Shown piece by piece: positions 24,377-34,083 of a stretch of DNA of 64,000 bases. Numbering within the stretch: position 1 is the stretch's first letter; every line of letters starts with the position of its first letter. Location of the stretch: NCBI GenBank assembly GCA_016125335.1, contig WGLY01000003.1, positions 62,001 to 126,000 on the forward strand, in the 5' to 3' direction. Both the position numbers and the translations under genes were made by a program. The notes under the pieces were generated by a model that was not told the DNA's origin, searched no databases, and worked only from the letters and a program-made list of their open reading frames with translations. Source of the DNA: Frankiales bacterium. Its GTDB lineage: Bacteria > Actinomycetota > Actinomycetes > S36-B12 > CAIYMF01.

Positions 24377-27300
24377 ATGTCGACGTCAGAAGTGTCGGAG
24401 CGCGCGTCCTCGAGCGGGAACGGCGGCGGTGACGCCGCGGCCCGCATGGCGACGTTCGGGCCCAACGAGTGGCTCGTCGACGAGATCTACCAGCAGTACC
24501 TGAGCGACCCGTCCAGCGTCGACCAGGCGTGGTGGGACTTCTTCGCGGACTACGTGCCCACCGAGCACGCCAGCGCCGACCTGGTGGCGGCCTCCGCCGC
24601 CGTGCGGGCCGCGGCCAAGAAGCAGGCCGAGGCCGCCGAGCTCGCCTCCGACGCCGAGATCGCCGCGCACGAGGCGCCCCGCACGGTCGTCGCGCCCCCG
24701 GTCGAGACCCCTCCCCCGCCGCCCGCGCCGGTGGTGCCGGCCCCGGCCGCCCCGGCACCCACCGCCGTTGTGGCGGAGGCCGTCGAGCCCGCGGTCCTCA
24801 AGGGCGCCGCGGCCCGCGTCGTGGCCAACATGGAGTCCAGCCTCACCGTCCCGACGGCCACCAGCGTCCGCGCGGTGCCGGTGAAGCTGCTCGTCGACAA
24901 CCGCGTCGTCATCAACAACCACCTCGCCCGCGGCCGCGGCGGCAAGGTCTCGTTCACCCACCTCATCGGCTGGGCCATGGTGCAGTCGCTGCTGGCCCAC
25001 CCGGAGATGAACCACGGCTTCGCCGAGGTCGGCGGCAAGCCCGCCGTGGTGCGCAACGAGGCGATCAACCTCGGCATCGCCATCGACCTGGCCAAGCCGG
25101 ACGGCACCCGCCAGCTGCTGGTGCCCAACATCAAGAACGCGCAGGCGATGGACTTCGCCACCTTCTGGTCCACGTACGAGGAGGTCGTGCGCAAGGCCCG
25201 CGCGGGCAAGCTGGAGGTCAGCGACTTCCAGGGCACCACCGCCAGCCTCACCAACCCCGGCGGGATCGGCACCGTCCACTCGGTGCCCCGGCTCATGCAG
25301 GGCCAGGGGCTGATCGTGGGCGTGGGCGCCATGGAGTACCCGGCCGAGTGGCAGGGCGCCGCCGCCGAGACCCTGTCCCGCCACGCGATCAGCAAGATCA
25401 CCACGCTCACGTCCACGTACGACCACCGCATCATCCAGGGCGCGCAGTCCGGCGAGTTCCTCCGCCACATGCACCAGCTGCTGCTCGGCGACCACGGCTT
25501 CTACGACGGCGTGTTCCAGGCGCTGCGCATCCCTTACGAGCCCATCCGCTGGGCCGCCGACATCGCGACCGCCCACGACGACGACCTCGACAAGACCTCC
25601 CGCGTCCACGAGCTCATCCACGCGTTCCGCGTGCGCGGCCACCTCATGGCCGACACCGACCCGCTCGAGTACAAGCAGCGCAGCCACTCCGACCTCGACG
25701 TCTCCAGCCACGGCCTCACGCTCTGGGACCTCGACCGCGAGTTCGCCACCGGAGGGTTCGGCGGCAAGCCGTTCATGCGGCTGCGCGACATCCTCGGCGT
25801 CCTGCGCGACGCGTACTGCCGCACCATCGGCATCGAGTACATGCACATGCAGGACCCGGAGCAGCGCGCGTGGATCCAGTCCCGCGTCGAGCGCCGCTAC
25901 GACAAGCCGGTCCGCACCGAGCAGCTGCGCATCCTGCGCCGGCTCAACGCGGCCGAGGCGTTCGAGACGTTCCTCCAGACCAAGTACGTCGGGCAGAAGC
26001 GCTTCTCGCTCGAGGGCGCCGAGTCGGTGATCCCGCTCATGGACGCCGTGCTCACCGCGGCCGCCGAGGACGACATCGACGAGGCGTGCATCGGCATGCC
26101 GCACCGGGGCCGCCTCAACGTGCTCGCCAACATCGCCGGCAAGTCCTACGGGCAGATCTTCCGCGAGTTCGAGGGCGACTACGAGGTCGAGGGCTCGGTG
26201 CAGGGCTCCGGTGACGTGAAGTACCACCTCGGCACGAGCGGGGTGTTCCGCACCGAGGACGGCCTGGAGATCCCGGTCTACCTCGCCGCGAACCCGTCCC
26301 ACCTCGAGGCGGTCAACCCGGTGCTCGAGGGCATCGTGCGCGCCAAGCAGGACCTCCTGCCCCGCGGCCGGATCTTCTCCGTGCTGCCGATCCTGCTGCA
26401 CGGCGACGCCGCGTTCGCCGGCCAGGGCGTCGTCACCGAGACGCTCAACCTCTCGCAGCTGCGCGGCTACCGCACCGGCGGCACCGTGCACATCGTCGTC
26501 AACAACCAGGTCGGGTTCACCACCGCCCCGGAGGCCTCGCGGTCCTCGGTCTACGCCACCGACGTCGCGCGCATGGTGCAGGCGCCGATCTTCCACGTGA
26601 ACGGCGACGACCCCGAGGCGGTCGTGCGCGTGGGTCGCCTCGCGTTCGAGTTCCGCCAGGCGTTCAACAAGGACGTCGTCATCGACATGGTGTGCTACCG
26701 CCGGCGCGGCCACAACGAGGCCGACGACCCGTCGCTCACGCAGCCGCTGATGTACAACCTCATCGACGCGAAGCGCTCCACCCGCAAGCTCTACACCGAG
26801 GCCCTCATCGGTCGTGGCGACATCACGATGGACGAGGCCGAGGCCGCGCTGCGCGACTACCAGGAGCAGCTCGAGCGGGTCTTCACCGAGACCCGCGACG
26901 CGATGGCGCACCCCACCGAGAAGAAGCACCCGGTGCCGCGGCCGTTCCCCGCCGTCGTCGACACGGCGATCACCCGTGAGGCCGTCGACCGCATCGTCGC
27001 GACCCAGGTCGAGATGCCCGAGGGCTTCACGGTCCACCCGCGCCTCGCGCCGCAGCTGCAGCGCCGCGCGCAGATGGTGCGGGACGGCGCGATCGACTGG
27101 GCCATGGGCGAGACCCTCGCCTTCGGGTCGCTGCTCATCGACGGGCGCACGATCCGCCTCGCCGGCCAGGACTCGCGGCGCGGCACGTTCGGCCAGCGCC
27201 ACGCGGTGATCGTCGACCGGGTCACCGGCAAGGAGCACACGCCGCTCAAGCAGCTCACCGACCGGTCCGCGATGCAGTTCTTCTTCATCTACGACTCGCT

Positions 27301-28117
27301 GCTGTCCGAGTACGCCGCCATGGGCTTCGAGTACGGCTACTCCGTCGCGCGGCCGGACGCGCTGGTGCTCTGGGAGGCCCAGTTCGGCGACTTCGCCGAC
27401 GGCGCGCAGACGATCATCGACGAGTTCATCACCAGCGGTGAGCAGAAGTGGGGGCAGACCTCCGGCGTCGTCCTGCTGCTCCCCCACGGCTACGAGGGGC
27501 AGGGGCCCGACCACTCCTCCGCCCGCATCGAGCGCTACCTGCAGATGTGCGCGCAGGACAACATGACCGTCGCCATGCCGTCCACGCCGGCGTCGTACTT
27601 CCACCTGCTGCGCTGGCAGGCGATCGCGCCGCACCACAAGCCGCTGGTGGTGTTCACGCCCAAGTCCATGCTGCGGCTCAAGGCGGCGACGTCCACCGTG
27701 GAGGACTTCACCACCGGCACGTTCCAGCCCGTGGTCACCGACTCCGCCGTCGACCCGGCCTCGGTCACCCGGGTGATCATCGCCTCGGGCAAGGTCGTCT
27801 ACGACCTGCTCGCCGAGCGTGAGCGCACCGGCCGCACCGACGTCGCCATCGTCCGGCTCGAGCGCCTCGCGCCGCTGCCCGTGGAGGAGCTCACCGCGGC
27901 GCTGGGCACCTACCCGCGCGACGCGCGGATCGTGTTCGTGCAGGAGGAGCCGGCGAACCAGGGCGCCTGGCCGTTCGTCGCACTCAACCTGCACGAGCAC
28001 CTCGACGGCCGGCTCCTCGGGCGGGTCTCGCGGCCCCCGGCGTCCTCGCCGGCGGTCGGCACCCACAAGGTCCACGAGCGCGAGCAGGCCTCGCTCGTCG
28101 CCGCCGCCTTCGGGTAG
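24377..28117 (+). CDS. kgd: Multifunctional 2-oxoglutarate dehydrogenase E1/E2-like, 2-oxoglutarate decarboxylase
   Basis: The actinobacterial fusion enzyme of the TCA cycle (Kgd/OdhA), 1246 residues. Order: an N-terminal E1-type segment ([16 protein letters not shown]), an Ala/Pro linker, an E2-like succinyltransferase domain with the active-site block [15 protein letters not shown] near residue 348, then the thiamine-diphosphate E1 domains with [20 protein letters not shown] and GHNEADDP. As usual for this type there is no lipoyl domain, so lipoyl groups come from another E2 protein. In relatives the enzyme is held in check by the FHA protein GarA/OdhI, which is not in this window. A palindrome precedes the gene and a short DUF6104 gene follows it by 6 bp. 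Confidence 0.96.
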   Translation: MSTSEVSERASSSGNGGGDAAARMATFGPNEWLVDEIYQQYLSDPSSVDQAWWDFFADYVPTEHASADLVAASAAVRAAAKKQAEAAELASDAEIAAHEAPRTVVAPPVETPPPPPAPVVPAPAAPAPTAVVAEAVEPAVLKGAAARVVANMESSLTVPTATSVRAVPVKLLVDNRVVINNHLARGRGGKVSFTHLIGWAMVQSLLAHPEMNHGFAEVGGKPAVVRNEAINLGIAIDLAKPDGTRQLLVPNIKNAQAMDFATFWSTYEEVVRKARAGKLEVSDFQGTTASLTNPGGIGTVHSVPRLMQGQGLIVGVGAMEYPAEWQGAAAETLSRHAISKITTLTSTYDHRIIQGAQSGEFLRHMHQLLLGDHGFYDGVFQALRIPYEPIRWAADIATAHDDDLDKTSRVHELIHAFRVRGHLMADTDPLEYKQRSHSDLDVSSHGLTLWDLDREFATGGFGGKPFMRLRDILGVLRDAYCRTIGIEYMHMQDPEQRAWIQSRVERRYDKPVRTEQLRILRRLNAAEAFETFLQTKYVGQKRFSLEGAESVIPLMDAVLTAAAEDDIDEACIGMPHRGRLNVLANIAGKSYGQIFREFEGDYEVEGSVQGSGDVKYHLGTSGVFRTEDGLEIPVYLAANPSHLEAVNPVLEGIVRAKQDLLPRGRIFSVLPILLHGDAAFAGQGVVTETLNLSQLRGYRTGGTVHIVVNNQVGFTTAPEASRSSVYATDVARMVQAPIFHVNGDDPEAVVRVGRLAFEFRQAFNKDVVIDMVCYRRRGHNEADDPSLTQPLMYNLIDAKRSTRKLYTEALIGRGDITMDEAEAALRDYQEQLERVFTETRDAMAHPTEKKHPVPRPFPAVVDTAITREAVDRIVATQVEMPEGFTVHPRLAPQLQRRAQMVRDGAIDWAMGETLAFGSLLIDGRTIRLAGQDSRRGTFGQRHAVIVDRVTGKEHTPLKQLTDRSAMQFFFIYDSLLSEYAAMGFEYGYSVARPDALVLWEAQFGDFADGAQTIIDEFITSGEQKWGQTSGVVLLLPHGYEGQGPDHSSARIERYLQMCAQDNMTVAMPSTPASYFHLLRWQAIAPHHKPLVVFTPKSMLRLKAATSTVEDFTTGTFQPVVTDSAVDPASVTRVIIASGKVVYDLLAERERTGRTDVAIVRLERLAPLPVEELTAALGTYPRDARIVFVQEEPANQGAWPFVALNLHEHLDGRLLGRVSRPPASSPAVGTHKVHEREQASLVAAAFG

Positions 28118-28123
28118 GCCGCG

Positions 28124-28300
28124 ATGTACTTCACCGACCGCGGCATCGAGGAGCTCGAGGCCCGGCGCGGCGACGAGCAGGTGACCCTGGCGTGGGTCGC
28201 CGAGCAGCTGCGCACCTTCGTCGACCTCAACCCGGAGTTCGAGACCCCGGTGGAGCGCCTGGCCGTGTGGCTGGCCCGCCTCGACGACGACGAGGACTGA
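28124..28300 (+). CDS. DUF6104 family small protein
   Basis: A 58-residue acidic protein, MYFTDRGIEELEARRGDEQV at its start, that I recognise as a conserved actinobacterial family often found near kgd. It is probably helical, with the central stretch LAWVAEQLRTFVDLNPEFETP followed by an acidic tail. No catalytic or metal-binding residues are evident. It starts 6 bp after the kgd stop with the same orientation, so it is almost certainly on the same transcript. The function is unknown. Confidence 0.85.
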   Translation: MYFTDRGIEELEARRGDEQVTLAWVAEQLRTFVDLNPEFETPVERLAVWLARLDDDED

Positions 28301-28380
28301 CGCGGTGTCGCAGGTGCCGGCCACGGTGGGGGCGTGACCGCACCGGACCAGCAGCGGCGCGACGCCCCGGGCCGAGCACC

Positions 28381-30000
28381 GTGTGGGTGCCCACGCCGCG
28401 CCCGGAGTCCGTCGTCGCCGGGATCGAGGAGCGCGCGCCGCGCTGGGTGTGGTGGTCGGCCCGCGACACCGCCACGCACCTGGTGGCCGCCGGGGTGCGT
28501 CCGAGGGCCTGCTGGGACCTCGCGGCGGTCGGCCGCCTGGTGCACGGCTCCGCCCGTGACGACCCGGGCGCGGTCTGGGCCGCCGCGCACGACCTGCCGG
28601 AGCCCCCGCCCGGCGGCGGCGAGCTCACCCTGCTCGACCTCGCCGGCGAGGGCGGCGAGGCGGTGCGCCCCGACGGCCAGCTCAGCCGCGAGTGGGCCCG
28701 CGGGCACTGGTGCGACTCGCCGGCCGCGGCGCGGCGTTGGGCCGCGCTGGCGCTGGAGGTCCGGGCCCGTCAGGAGGCGGCCGTGCGCGCCCTGCCGGAC
28801 CCACGGCCCGCGCCGGGGGCCACCTCGCTGCCCTGGCTCACGGCGCTGTCGGAGAGCATGGCCGCCCTGCTCGCCGTGGAGCTCGGGCACGACGGGCTCG
28901 CCGTCGACCGCGGAGTGCTCGACGAGCTGCTGACCGCCACGGTCGGCCCGGCGCCGCGCTCGGAGGCGGAGGAGGCGGCGTCGCGGCGCGTGCGCGACGA
29001 GCGGGTGTGGGCGCACTTCCCCGGCGACCCGGTCGACCTGCGCAACCCGGCGGCGGTGCGCGACCTGCTCGCCCGGGCCGGCATCGCGGTGCCCGACACG
29101 CGCTCGTGGCGCCTCGAGCCTTACGCCGCGTCCTCCCCCGGGGTGGCCGCCCTGCTGGCGTGGCGCAAGGCCGAGCGCGTCGCGACCACCTACGGCTGGG
29201 GGTGGGCCGGGCGCGACATCGGGCCCGACGACCGGCTGCGCGGGCAGTGGGGCGCGAGCGAGGGGGCCGGGCGGATGACGGCGTCGGCCGGGCTGCACAA
29301 CCTGCCCGCCGAGCTGCGCCCGGCCGTGCGGGCACCGCACGGGCGCCTGCTGGTGCGCGCCGACCTCGGCCAGGTGGAGCCGCGCGTGCTGGCGGCGGTC
29401 TCCGGTGATCGCGCCCTCGCGGCGGCCGCCCGCGAGCCCGACATGTACGCCCCGGTGGCGGCGGCCCTGGGCAGCGACCGGCCCACCGCCAAGGTCGCCG
29501 TCCTCGCGGCGATGTACGGGCAGACGACCGGCCCCGCGGGTGCGGCGCTCGCGGACATGGACCGCGCCTACCCCGCCGCCATGGCGTTCCTGCGCGCGGC
29601 CGAGGAGCGCGGCCGGCACGGCACGGACCTGCGCACGTACGGCGGCCGGCTCCTGCGGCTGTCGCGGCTGCGCGAGGCGCTCGAGGAGGCCGGCTCGGAG
29701 TCGACGCTGGCCCACTCCTACGGCCGGTTCGCCCGCAACGCGGTGGTGCAGGGCGCGGCGGCCGAGCTGTTCAAGGCCTGGGCCGCCACGGTCCGCGCCG
29801 GCATCGCCGGGCTCGACGCCAGGATCGTGCTCTGCCTGCACGACGAGCTCCTCGTCGAGGCGGACGCCGGCTGCGCCGCCGCGGTGGCCGAGGTGGTGGA
29901 GTGCTCGCTCCAGGCGACCGCCGCGTGGTGGTGCTCGGGCAGCGGCGTGCGCTTCGTGGCCGACACCGCCGTGATCGAGAGCTGGGACCTCGCGCACTGA
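28381..30000 (+). CDS. Family A DNA polymerase homologue (3'-5' exonuclease/polymerase-like)
   Basis: A 539-residue protein of the actinobacterial group annotated as bifunctional exonuclease/DNA polymerase. The polymerase palm is clear: motif A is LLVRADLGQVEPRVLAAVSGD (aspartate near 325), motif B is AKVAVLAAMYGQTTG, and motif C is LCLHDELLVEA (HDE near 487). The N-terminal exonuclease-like part is short and I see no complete DEDD set, so proofreading activity is doubtful. Its cellular role is not settled; repair or damage tolerance is a reasonable guess. The start is uncertain: the GTG at 28381 gives MWVPTPRP, while upstream in-frame sequence is arginine-rich and unlike coding DNA. Confidence 0.82.
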   Translation: MWVPTPRPESVVAGIEERAPRWVWWSARDTATHLVAAGVRPRACWDLAAVGRLVHGSARDDPGAVWAAAHDLPEPPPGGGELTLLDLAGEGGEAVRPDGQLSREWARGHWCDSPAAARRWAALALEVRARQEAAVRALPDPRPAPGATSLPWLTALSESMAALLAVELGHDGLAVDRGVLDELLTATVGPAPRSEAEEAASRRVRDERVWAHFPGDPVDLRNPAAVRDLLARAGIAVPDTRSWRLEPYAASSPGVAALLAWRKAERVATTYGWGWAGRDIGPDDRLRGQWGASEGAGRMTASAGLHNLPAELRPAVRAPHGRLLVRADLGQVEPRVLAAVSGDRALAAAAREPDMYAPVAAALGSDRPTAKVAVLAAMYGQTTGPAGAALADMDRAYPAAMAFLRAAEERGRHGTDLRTYGGRLLRLSRLREALEEAGSESTLAHSYGRFARNAVVQGAAAELFKAWAATVRAGIAGLDARIVLCLHDELLVEADAGCAAAVAEVVECSLQATAAWWCSGSGVRFVADTAVIESWDLAH

Positions 30001-30085
30001 GGCCGGCCCGCGGGGTGACGGCCGCCGGCCGGGTTGCGTCGTCTGACACGATGGGCGCCACACGTCGCGCAGAGGAAGGAACGCC

Positions 30086-30676
30086 GTGAGCACCGCGGAG
30101 ACGACCCCCTCGACGAACGGGGCCGACCAGGACCTGCTGCAGGTGCGGATCAACGCCCGCCTCGGCGGCCCGCAGCGGGGCGACCGCTACGAGGACCCGC
30201 TCGCCTACTGGCTCGAGCAGCGCGCGCCGGGCAGCCGGGTCACCGGCGGCGGCACGCTGCGCAGCCCCGAGGGCGAGCCGCTCGGGTGCGGGATCGACGC
30301 GCGCGTGGTGGGGGCGACCGACGACCTGCTCGACGCCCTCGTCGTCTACCTCGAGGAGATCGGGGCCCCGCGCGGCTCGGTCGTCTCGCTCGGGGGGCAG
30401 ACCCGCCCGCTCGGCCGGGCGGAGGGGCTCGCGATCTACCTCGACGGCACCGGCCTGCCCGACGAGGTGTACGCCGCGCACGACGTCAACGAGTTCTTCG
30501 ACCGCCTGCACGAGGCAGTGGCGGGCGTCGGGCGCCTCCAGTCGTTCTGGGAGGGACCGACCACGACCGCCGGCTACGTCTACGGGCCCTCGTACGACGC
30601 GATGCGGGCGGCGGTCGAGCCGCTCGTGACGGCCCACCCCCTGGCGCAGGGCTGCCGGGTCGAGCAGATCGCCTAG
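30086..30676 (+). CDS. Conserved hypothetical protein
   Basis: A 196-residue soluble protein with balanced composition and normal codon use, starting with GTG after GGAAGGA. It has an alpha/beta feel: LQVRINARLGG and GCGIDARVVG as strands, LLDALVVYLEEIG and NEFFDRLHEAVAGVG as helices, and a C-terminal GYVYGPSYDAMRAAVEPLV. I recognise no family and no active-site motif. It ends 36 bp before a strong bidirectional terminator. Confidence 0.8.
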   Translation: MSTAETTPSTNGADQDLLQVRINARLGGPQRGDRYEDPLAYWLEQRAPGSRVTGGGTLRSPEGEPLGCGIDARVVGATDDLLDALVVYLEEIGAPRGSVVSLGGQTRPLGRAEGLAIYLDGTGLPDEVYAAHDVNEFFDRLHEAVAGVGRLQSFWEGPTTTAGYVYGPSYDAMRAAVEPLVTAHPLAQGCRVEQIA

Positions 30677-30712
30677 GGCGACCCGGGGCGAGCCGGCCCC
30701 GGACATGACGAG

Positions 30713-30762
30713 GGGCTCTCAGGGGCGGGGCGTCGGACCCCCCGCCGCGCCCCTGAGAGCCC
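30713..30762. terminator. Bidirectional terminator between convergent genes
   Basis: GGGCTCTCAGGGGCG at 30713-30727 pairs perfectly over 15 bp with CGCCCCTGAGAGCCC at 30748-30762. It sits between the plus-strand gene ending at 30676 and the minus-strand gene ending at 30802, so it can serve both. Confidence 0.8.
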
Positions 30763-30801
30763 GGTCAGTCGGCGCCACCAGGCAGCGCCGGCCGTGAGAC
30801 C

Positions 30802-31260
30802 TCAGCCGCCGACGCCGAGGTCCACGCAGTAGGCGTCGTACACGACTGCGCGTGCGCGACGCTGGTAGGAGCGGAACAGCGCGATGACCTCGGTGGTCGC
30901 CGCGATCACGCGGGCGACTCCGCCGGACTCGCCGACCGACTGGCTGACGAGCATCCGCAGGGCGGTGAACTCGTCGACGAGCGCGAGGCGGTCGGCCTCG
31001 AGCCGGGCGAGGACGGGGGCGAGGCGGGGCTGCTCCGCCTTGATCTCCTCGTGCAGGGCCATCGTGCCCTCCGGAGCGGCGCGGTCGGCCCAGATGGCGT
31101 CGATGGTCGCCTCGACGCGGCGGGCCATCGCGGACCACCACATCCCGCTGCCCGAGCGGTCGACGAGCAGCTCCTCGAGGCGGGTGAGCTCGCGCTCCTC
31201 GGCAAGGCTGCCGACGAGCCTGTCGGGGGCTCCAGGCATGGCACCGGTGACAGCAGTCAT
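30802..31260 (-). CDS. Hypothetical helical protein
   Basis: A 152-residue protein predicted to be nearly all helix: LAEERELTRLEELLVDR, WWSAMARRVEATIDAIW, and a long helix of about 40 residues containing LHEEIKAEQPRLAPVLARL. A histidine and several glutamates in these helices recall hemerythrin-type bundles, but I do not see the ordered set of iron ligands. The ATG at 31260 was chosen because GGAGA precedes it at good spacing; an upstream start at 31317 is less likely. It is divergent from the response-regulator gene, which hints at common control. The function is unknown. Confidence 0.68.
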   Translation of the reverse strand: MTAVTGAMPGAPDRLVGSLAEERELTRLEELLVDRSGSGMWWSAMARRVEATIDAIWADRAAPEGTMALHEEIKAEQPRLAPVLARLEADRLALVDEFTALRMLVSQSVGESGGVARVIAATTEVIALFRSYQRRARAVVYDAYCVDLGVGG

Positions 31261-31417
31261 GTCGGGGGTCTCCTTCCGTGCGGGTCGAGCTCGGTCCCCT
31301 CGACTATCACCGATCACGGACGGCTATGGGTGGTCGACAGGTCGTCGTTGTGTCGCAGTTGTGTCACCCGCCCGGCCGTCGTCCGGGGGGCCCGCAGGGG
31401 GATGGTCCAATAGGGCC

Positions 31418-32098
31418 ATGTCCCGCTCCGTCATGCTGGTCGAGGACGACCCGGCCATCCGCATGGTCCTGCGCGTGGCGCTCGAGGACGCCGGCTACGA
31501 GGTGCTCGAGGCCGAGACCGGCGAGCAGGCCCTGATCCTGGCCATGGACGAGGCCGCCGACGTCATGCTGGTGGACCTGCGCCTGCCCGGGATCCACGGG
31601 CTCGACGTCGTCCGCACCGTGCGGGGGTCGAGCCGGGTGCCGATCATCATCCTCACCGCGCAGACCGAGAGCCAGGACGTCGTGGCCGGCCTCGAGGCCG
31701 GCGCCGACGACTACGTGACCAAGCCCTTCGTCACCAGCGAGCTGCTGGCCCGCATCGGCGCCCAGCTGCGGCGCTCGCAGACCCCGGAGGACAGCGGCGG
31801 CACGCTCGAGTGCGGCCCGCTCGTCCTGAGCCCGGACGTCGGCGCCCTGTATGTGAACGGGACGGCGATCCCGCTCACCCGCACCGAGTTCAAGGTCCTC
31901 CAGGAGCTCATGGTCGCGCGCGAGCGGGTGCTCAGCCGCGACTACCTGCTCAAGCACGTGTGGGGCTACCAGCACGCGGGCGACGGGCGGATCGTCGACA
32001 ACCTCATGTACCGCCTCCGGAACAAGATCGAGGCCGACCCGGCGCAGCCCGAGCACCTCGTGACCGTCCGCGGCTTCGGGTACCGGCTGAAGGCCTGA
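31418..32098 (+). CDS. OmpR/PhoB-family response regulator
   Basis: A DNA-binding response regulator of 226 residues. The receiver has Asp10 and Asp11, the phospho-acceptor Asp53 (LVDLRLPG), Thr80 and Lys102 (TKPF). The winged-helix domain ends in VRGFGYRLKA with the typical LSRDYLLKHVWGY. It is followed 3 bp later by the kinase gene, making a normal pair. Gene order with the kinase and a GerMN lipoprotein resembles MtrA-MtrB-LpqB and also CseB-CseC. I cannot decide between a true MtrA orthologue and a paralogue from this window alone. Confidence 0.93.
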   Translation: MSRSVMLVEDDPAIRMVLRVALEDAGYEVLEAETGEQALILAMDEAADVMLVDLRLPGIHGLDVVRTVRGSSRVPIIILTAQTESQDVVAGLEAGADDYVTKPFVTSELLARIGAQLRRSQTPEDSGGTLECGPLVLSPDVGALYVNGTAIPLTRTEFKVLQELMVARERVLSRDYLLKHVWGYQHAGDGRIVDNLMYRLRNKIEADPAQPEHLVTVRGFGYRLKA

Positions 32099-32101
32099 GC
32101 C

Positions 32102-33439
32102 ATGCAGCTGGGGCTGAGGTCCCGCGTCGCGCTGGCCTTCGGCCTCATGAGCTGCGCGGTGGCGGTGGTGGTGTCGCTGTCGACCTACGCCGTCGCGCGC
32201 AACTACCTCGTGGCGCAGCGCGAGTCGTCCTCGCTCACCCGGGCCCTGCTCGACGCCCGCGCCGTGGAGGCGGACCTCGCCAACGGCACCGAGCCCGGCG
32301 ACGCGCTGGCCGCGGTGCCCTCGATCGGCGAGTCCCAGGCCATGGGCCGGGTCAACGGCGTCTGGTACGGCGGAGGGGTCACGGTCTCGCCGTCGGACCT
32401 GCCCGCGAGCCTGCTGTCGGAGGCGGCCGCCTCCGGCGCGGCACAGCAGCGCTTCCTCGTCCAGGGCGTGCCGTTCTTCGGCGTCGCGGTCTCCGCGCAG
32501 CACGGCCTCTACCTCGAGCTGTTCCCGCTCGACGCGTTGGACCGGTCGCTGCGCATCGGAGCGTGGTTCCTCAGCTTCCTCGCCCTGCTCGCCCTCGCCG
32601 GCGGCATCCTCGTGGGCCGCTGGATGGCCGCACGCCTCATGCGGCCGGTGGCCTCGCTCGGCTCCGGTGCCACGACGATCGCGTCGGGCGACCTCACCGC
32701 ACGGATCGAGCCCACCGGCGACCCGGACCTCGACCCGCTCGGCCAGGCGTTCAACGAGATGGCCGACTCCGTGCAGGACCGCATCAACCGCGAGCGCAGG
32801 TTCGTCGCGAACGTCAGCCACGAGCTGCGCTCGCCGGTCACCGCGATCGTGGGCACGGCGTCGCTGCTGGAGGACCACAGCGCCACGTTCGCCCCGCGCG
32901 ACGCCGAGCTGGTGAGCAGCCTGGCCTCACGGGCCCGCGCGCTGTCCAAGACGCTCGTCGACCTCCTCGAGCTCGGCAGCGGCCCCGGGTCCGCGCCGGT
33001 CCAGGAGGAGCCCATCGACGTCGCCGCGCTCACCGAGCGGCTGCTCGAGGAGCGCGGGATCCCCTTGCTCATCAAGGGTGATCGGCCCATAGTGCGCACC
33101 GATCCCCGCCGGGTCGAGCGGGTGATCGGCAACCTCGTCGACAACGCCGAGCGCCACGGCGAGGGGCTCACGATGGTGACGATCGAGCGCTACGCCGACA
33201 AGGTGGAGATCCACGTCGACGACGCCGGCCCCGGCATCGACCCGGTGGACTACGACCGGCTCTTCGAGCCCTTCGTGCGCGGCGAGCACAGCGGCCCGGT
33301 GGCGCGCAGCGGCGGAGCCGGGCTCGGCCTGGCCATCTCGCGCGAGTGCGCCGACGCCATGGGCGGCGAGGTGCTCGTGGGCGCCTCCCCCGAGGGCGGG
33401 TCGCGCTTCACCCTCGTGCTCCAGGACGGCGTCTCGTGA
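32102..33439 (+). CDS. Sensor histidine kinase (HAMP-containing)
   Basis: A 445-residue membrane kinase. An N-terminal helix (about 8-30) and a second one (about 155-177) flank an extracytoplasmic sensor of about 125 residues, shorter than that of MtrB. HAMP follows (MRPVASLGSGATTIASGDL), then HisKA with the phospho-acceptor histidine near residue 240 in NVSHELRSPVTAI, and HATPase_c with the N box VIGNLVDNAERH and G boxes DDAGPGID and GGAGLGLAISRE. Its stop overlaps the start of the lipoprotein gene (GTGA), so signal input and lipoprotein are made together. Confidence 0.93.
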   Translation: MQLGLRSRVALAFGLMSCAVAVVVSLSTYAVARNYLVAQRESSSLTRALLDARAVEADLANGTEPGDALAAVPSIGESQAMGRVNGVWYGGGVTVSPSDLPASLLSEAAASGAAQQRFLVQGVPFFGVAVSAQHGLYLELFPLDALDRSLRIGAWFLSFLALLALAGGILVGRWMAARLMRPVASLGSGATTIASGDLTARIEPTGDPDLDPLGQAFNEMADSVQDRINRERRFVANVSHELRSPVTAIVGTASLLEDHSATFAPRDAELVSSLASRARALSKTLVDLLELGSGPGSAPVQEEPIDVAALTERLLEERGIPLLIKGDRPIVRTDPRRVERVIGNLVDNAERHGEGLTMVTIERYADKVEIHVDDAGPGIDPVDYDRLFEPFVRGEHSGPVARSGGAGLGLAISRECADAMGGEVLVGASPEGGSRFTLVLQDGVS

Positions 33440-34038
33440 GGCGGCTCGTGGCCCGGGCCCTGGCCGGCACCGCCGCGGTGGTCGCCGCGGCCGTCCTGGC
33501 CGGCTGCGGGGTGCCCGTCTCCGACACGGCCGAGCCCGTGAAGGACTACCAGCCGCCGCCCACCGCACCGCCGAGCGCGTCGAGCACGGCGGGCGCCAAC
33601 GAGGTGTCGCTGTGGTTCGTCAACGGCGACCACCTCGAGCGCGCCCGGACCGCCGCACCCGTGCCGGTGACCCCCACCGAGCTGCTCACCCTGCTCGCGG
33701 AGCCGCCGGCCTCCGGCGACCTGCAGACCCTCGTGGGCGACCCGCAGGGCGGTGCCCCGCTGGCCTCGGTCGAGCCGACGCCGGCCACTCCCGTGCCCGC
33801 GGGCACGGTCGTCGTGGCGCTGTCCGACACGTTCCTGCGCCTGGCCCCGCCGCAGCAGATGCTGCTCATCGGGCAGGTCGTGCTCACCCTCACCGACGCG
33901 GGCGCGACCTCCGTGGTGTTCAACGACGTCCACGGTGCGTCGGTGACCGTCCCGCTGCCCGACGGCCGGCTGGTGGAGGCGCCCGTCACCCGGGCCGACT
34001 ACCTCACCCTCACCAGCGCGGCACCCAGCAGTCCCTGA
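33436..34038 (+). CDS. GerMN-domain lipoprotein (short LpqB-like)
   Basis: A 200-residue exported lipoprotein. The signal peptide ends in the lipobox LAGC at about residues 20-23, followed by a Pro/Ser linker. The mature part is a single GerMN-like domain: EVSLWFVNGDHLERARTA, LLTLLAEPP, and VALSDTFLRLAPPQQMLLIGQVVLTL. In the Mtr system, LpqB couples a GerMN domain to a large beta-propeller and acts on MtrB. Here the propeller is absent and the protein stops soon after the domain. The GTG start overlaps the kinase stop, which supports a direct functional link to the kinase (inference). Confidence 0.85.
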   Translation: MRRLVARALAGTAAVVAAAVLAGCGVPVSDTAEPVKDYQPPPTAPPSASSTAGANEVSLWFVNGDHLERARTAAPVPVTPTELLTLLAEPPASGDLQTLVGDPQGGAPLASVEPTPATPVPAGTVVVALSDTFLRLAPPQQMLLIGQVVLTLTDAGATSVVFNDVHGASVTVPLPDGRLVEAPVTRADYLTLTSAAPSSP

Positions 34039-34083
34039 TCCCGGGGCCGGGTTCCCGCGCCCGCGCCGGGCAGTGCGCTCGCC

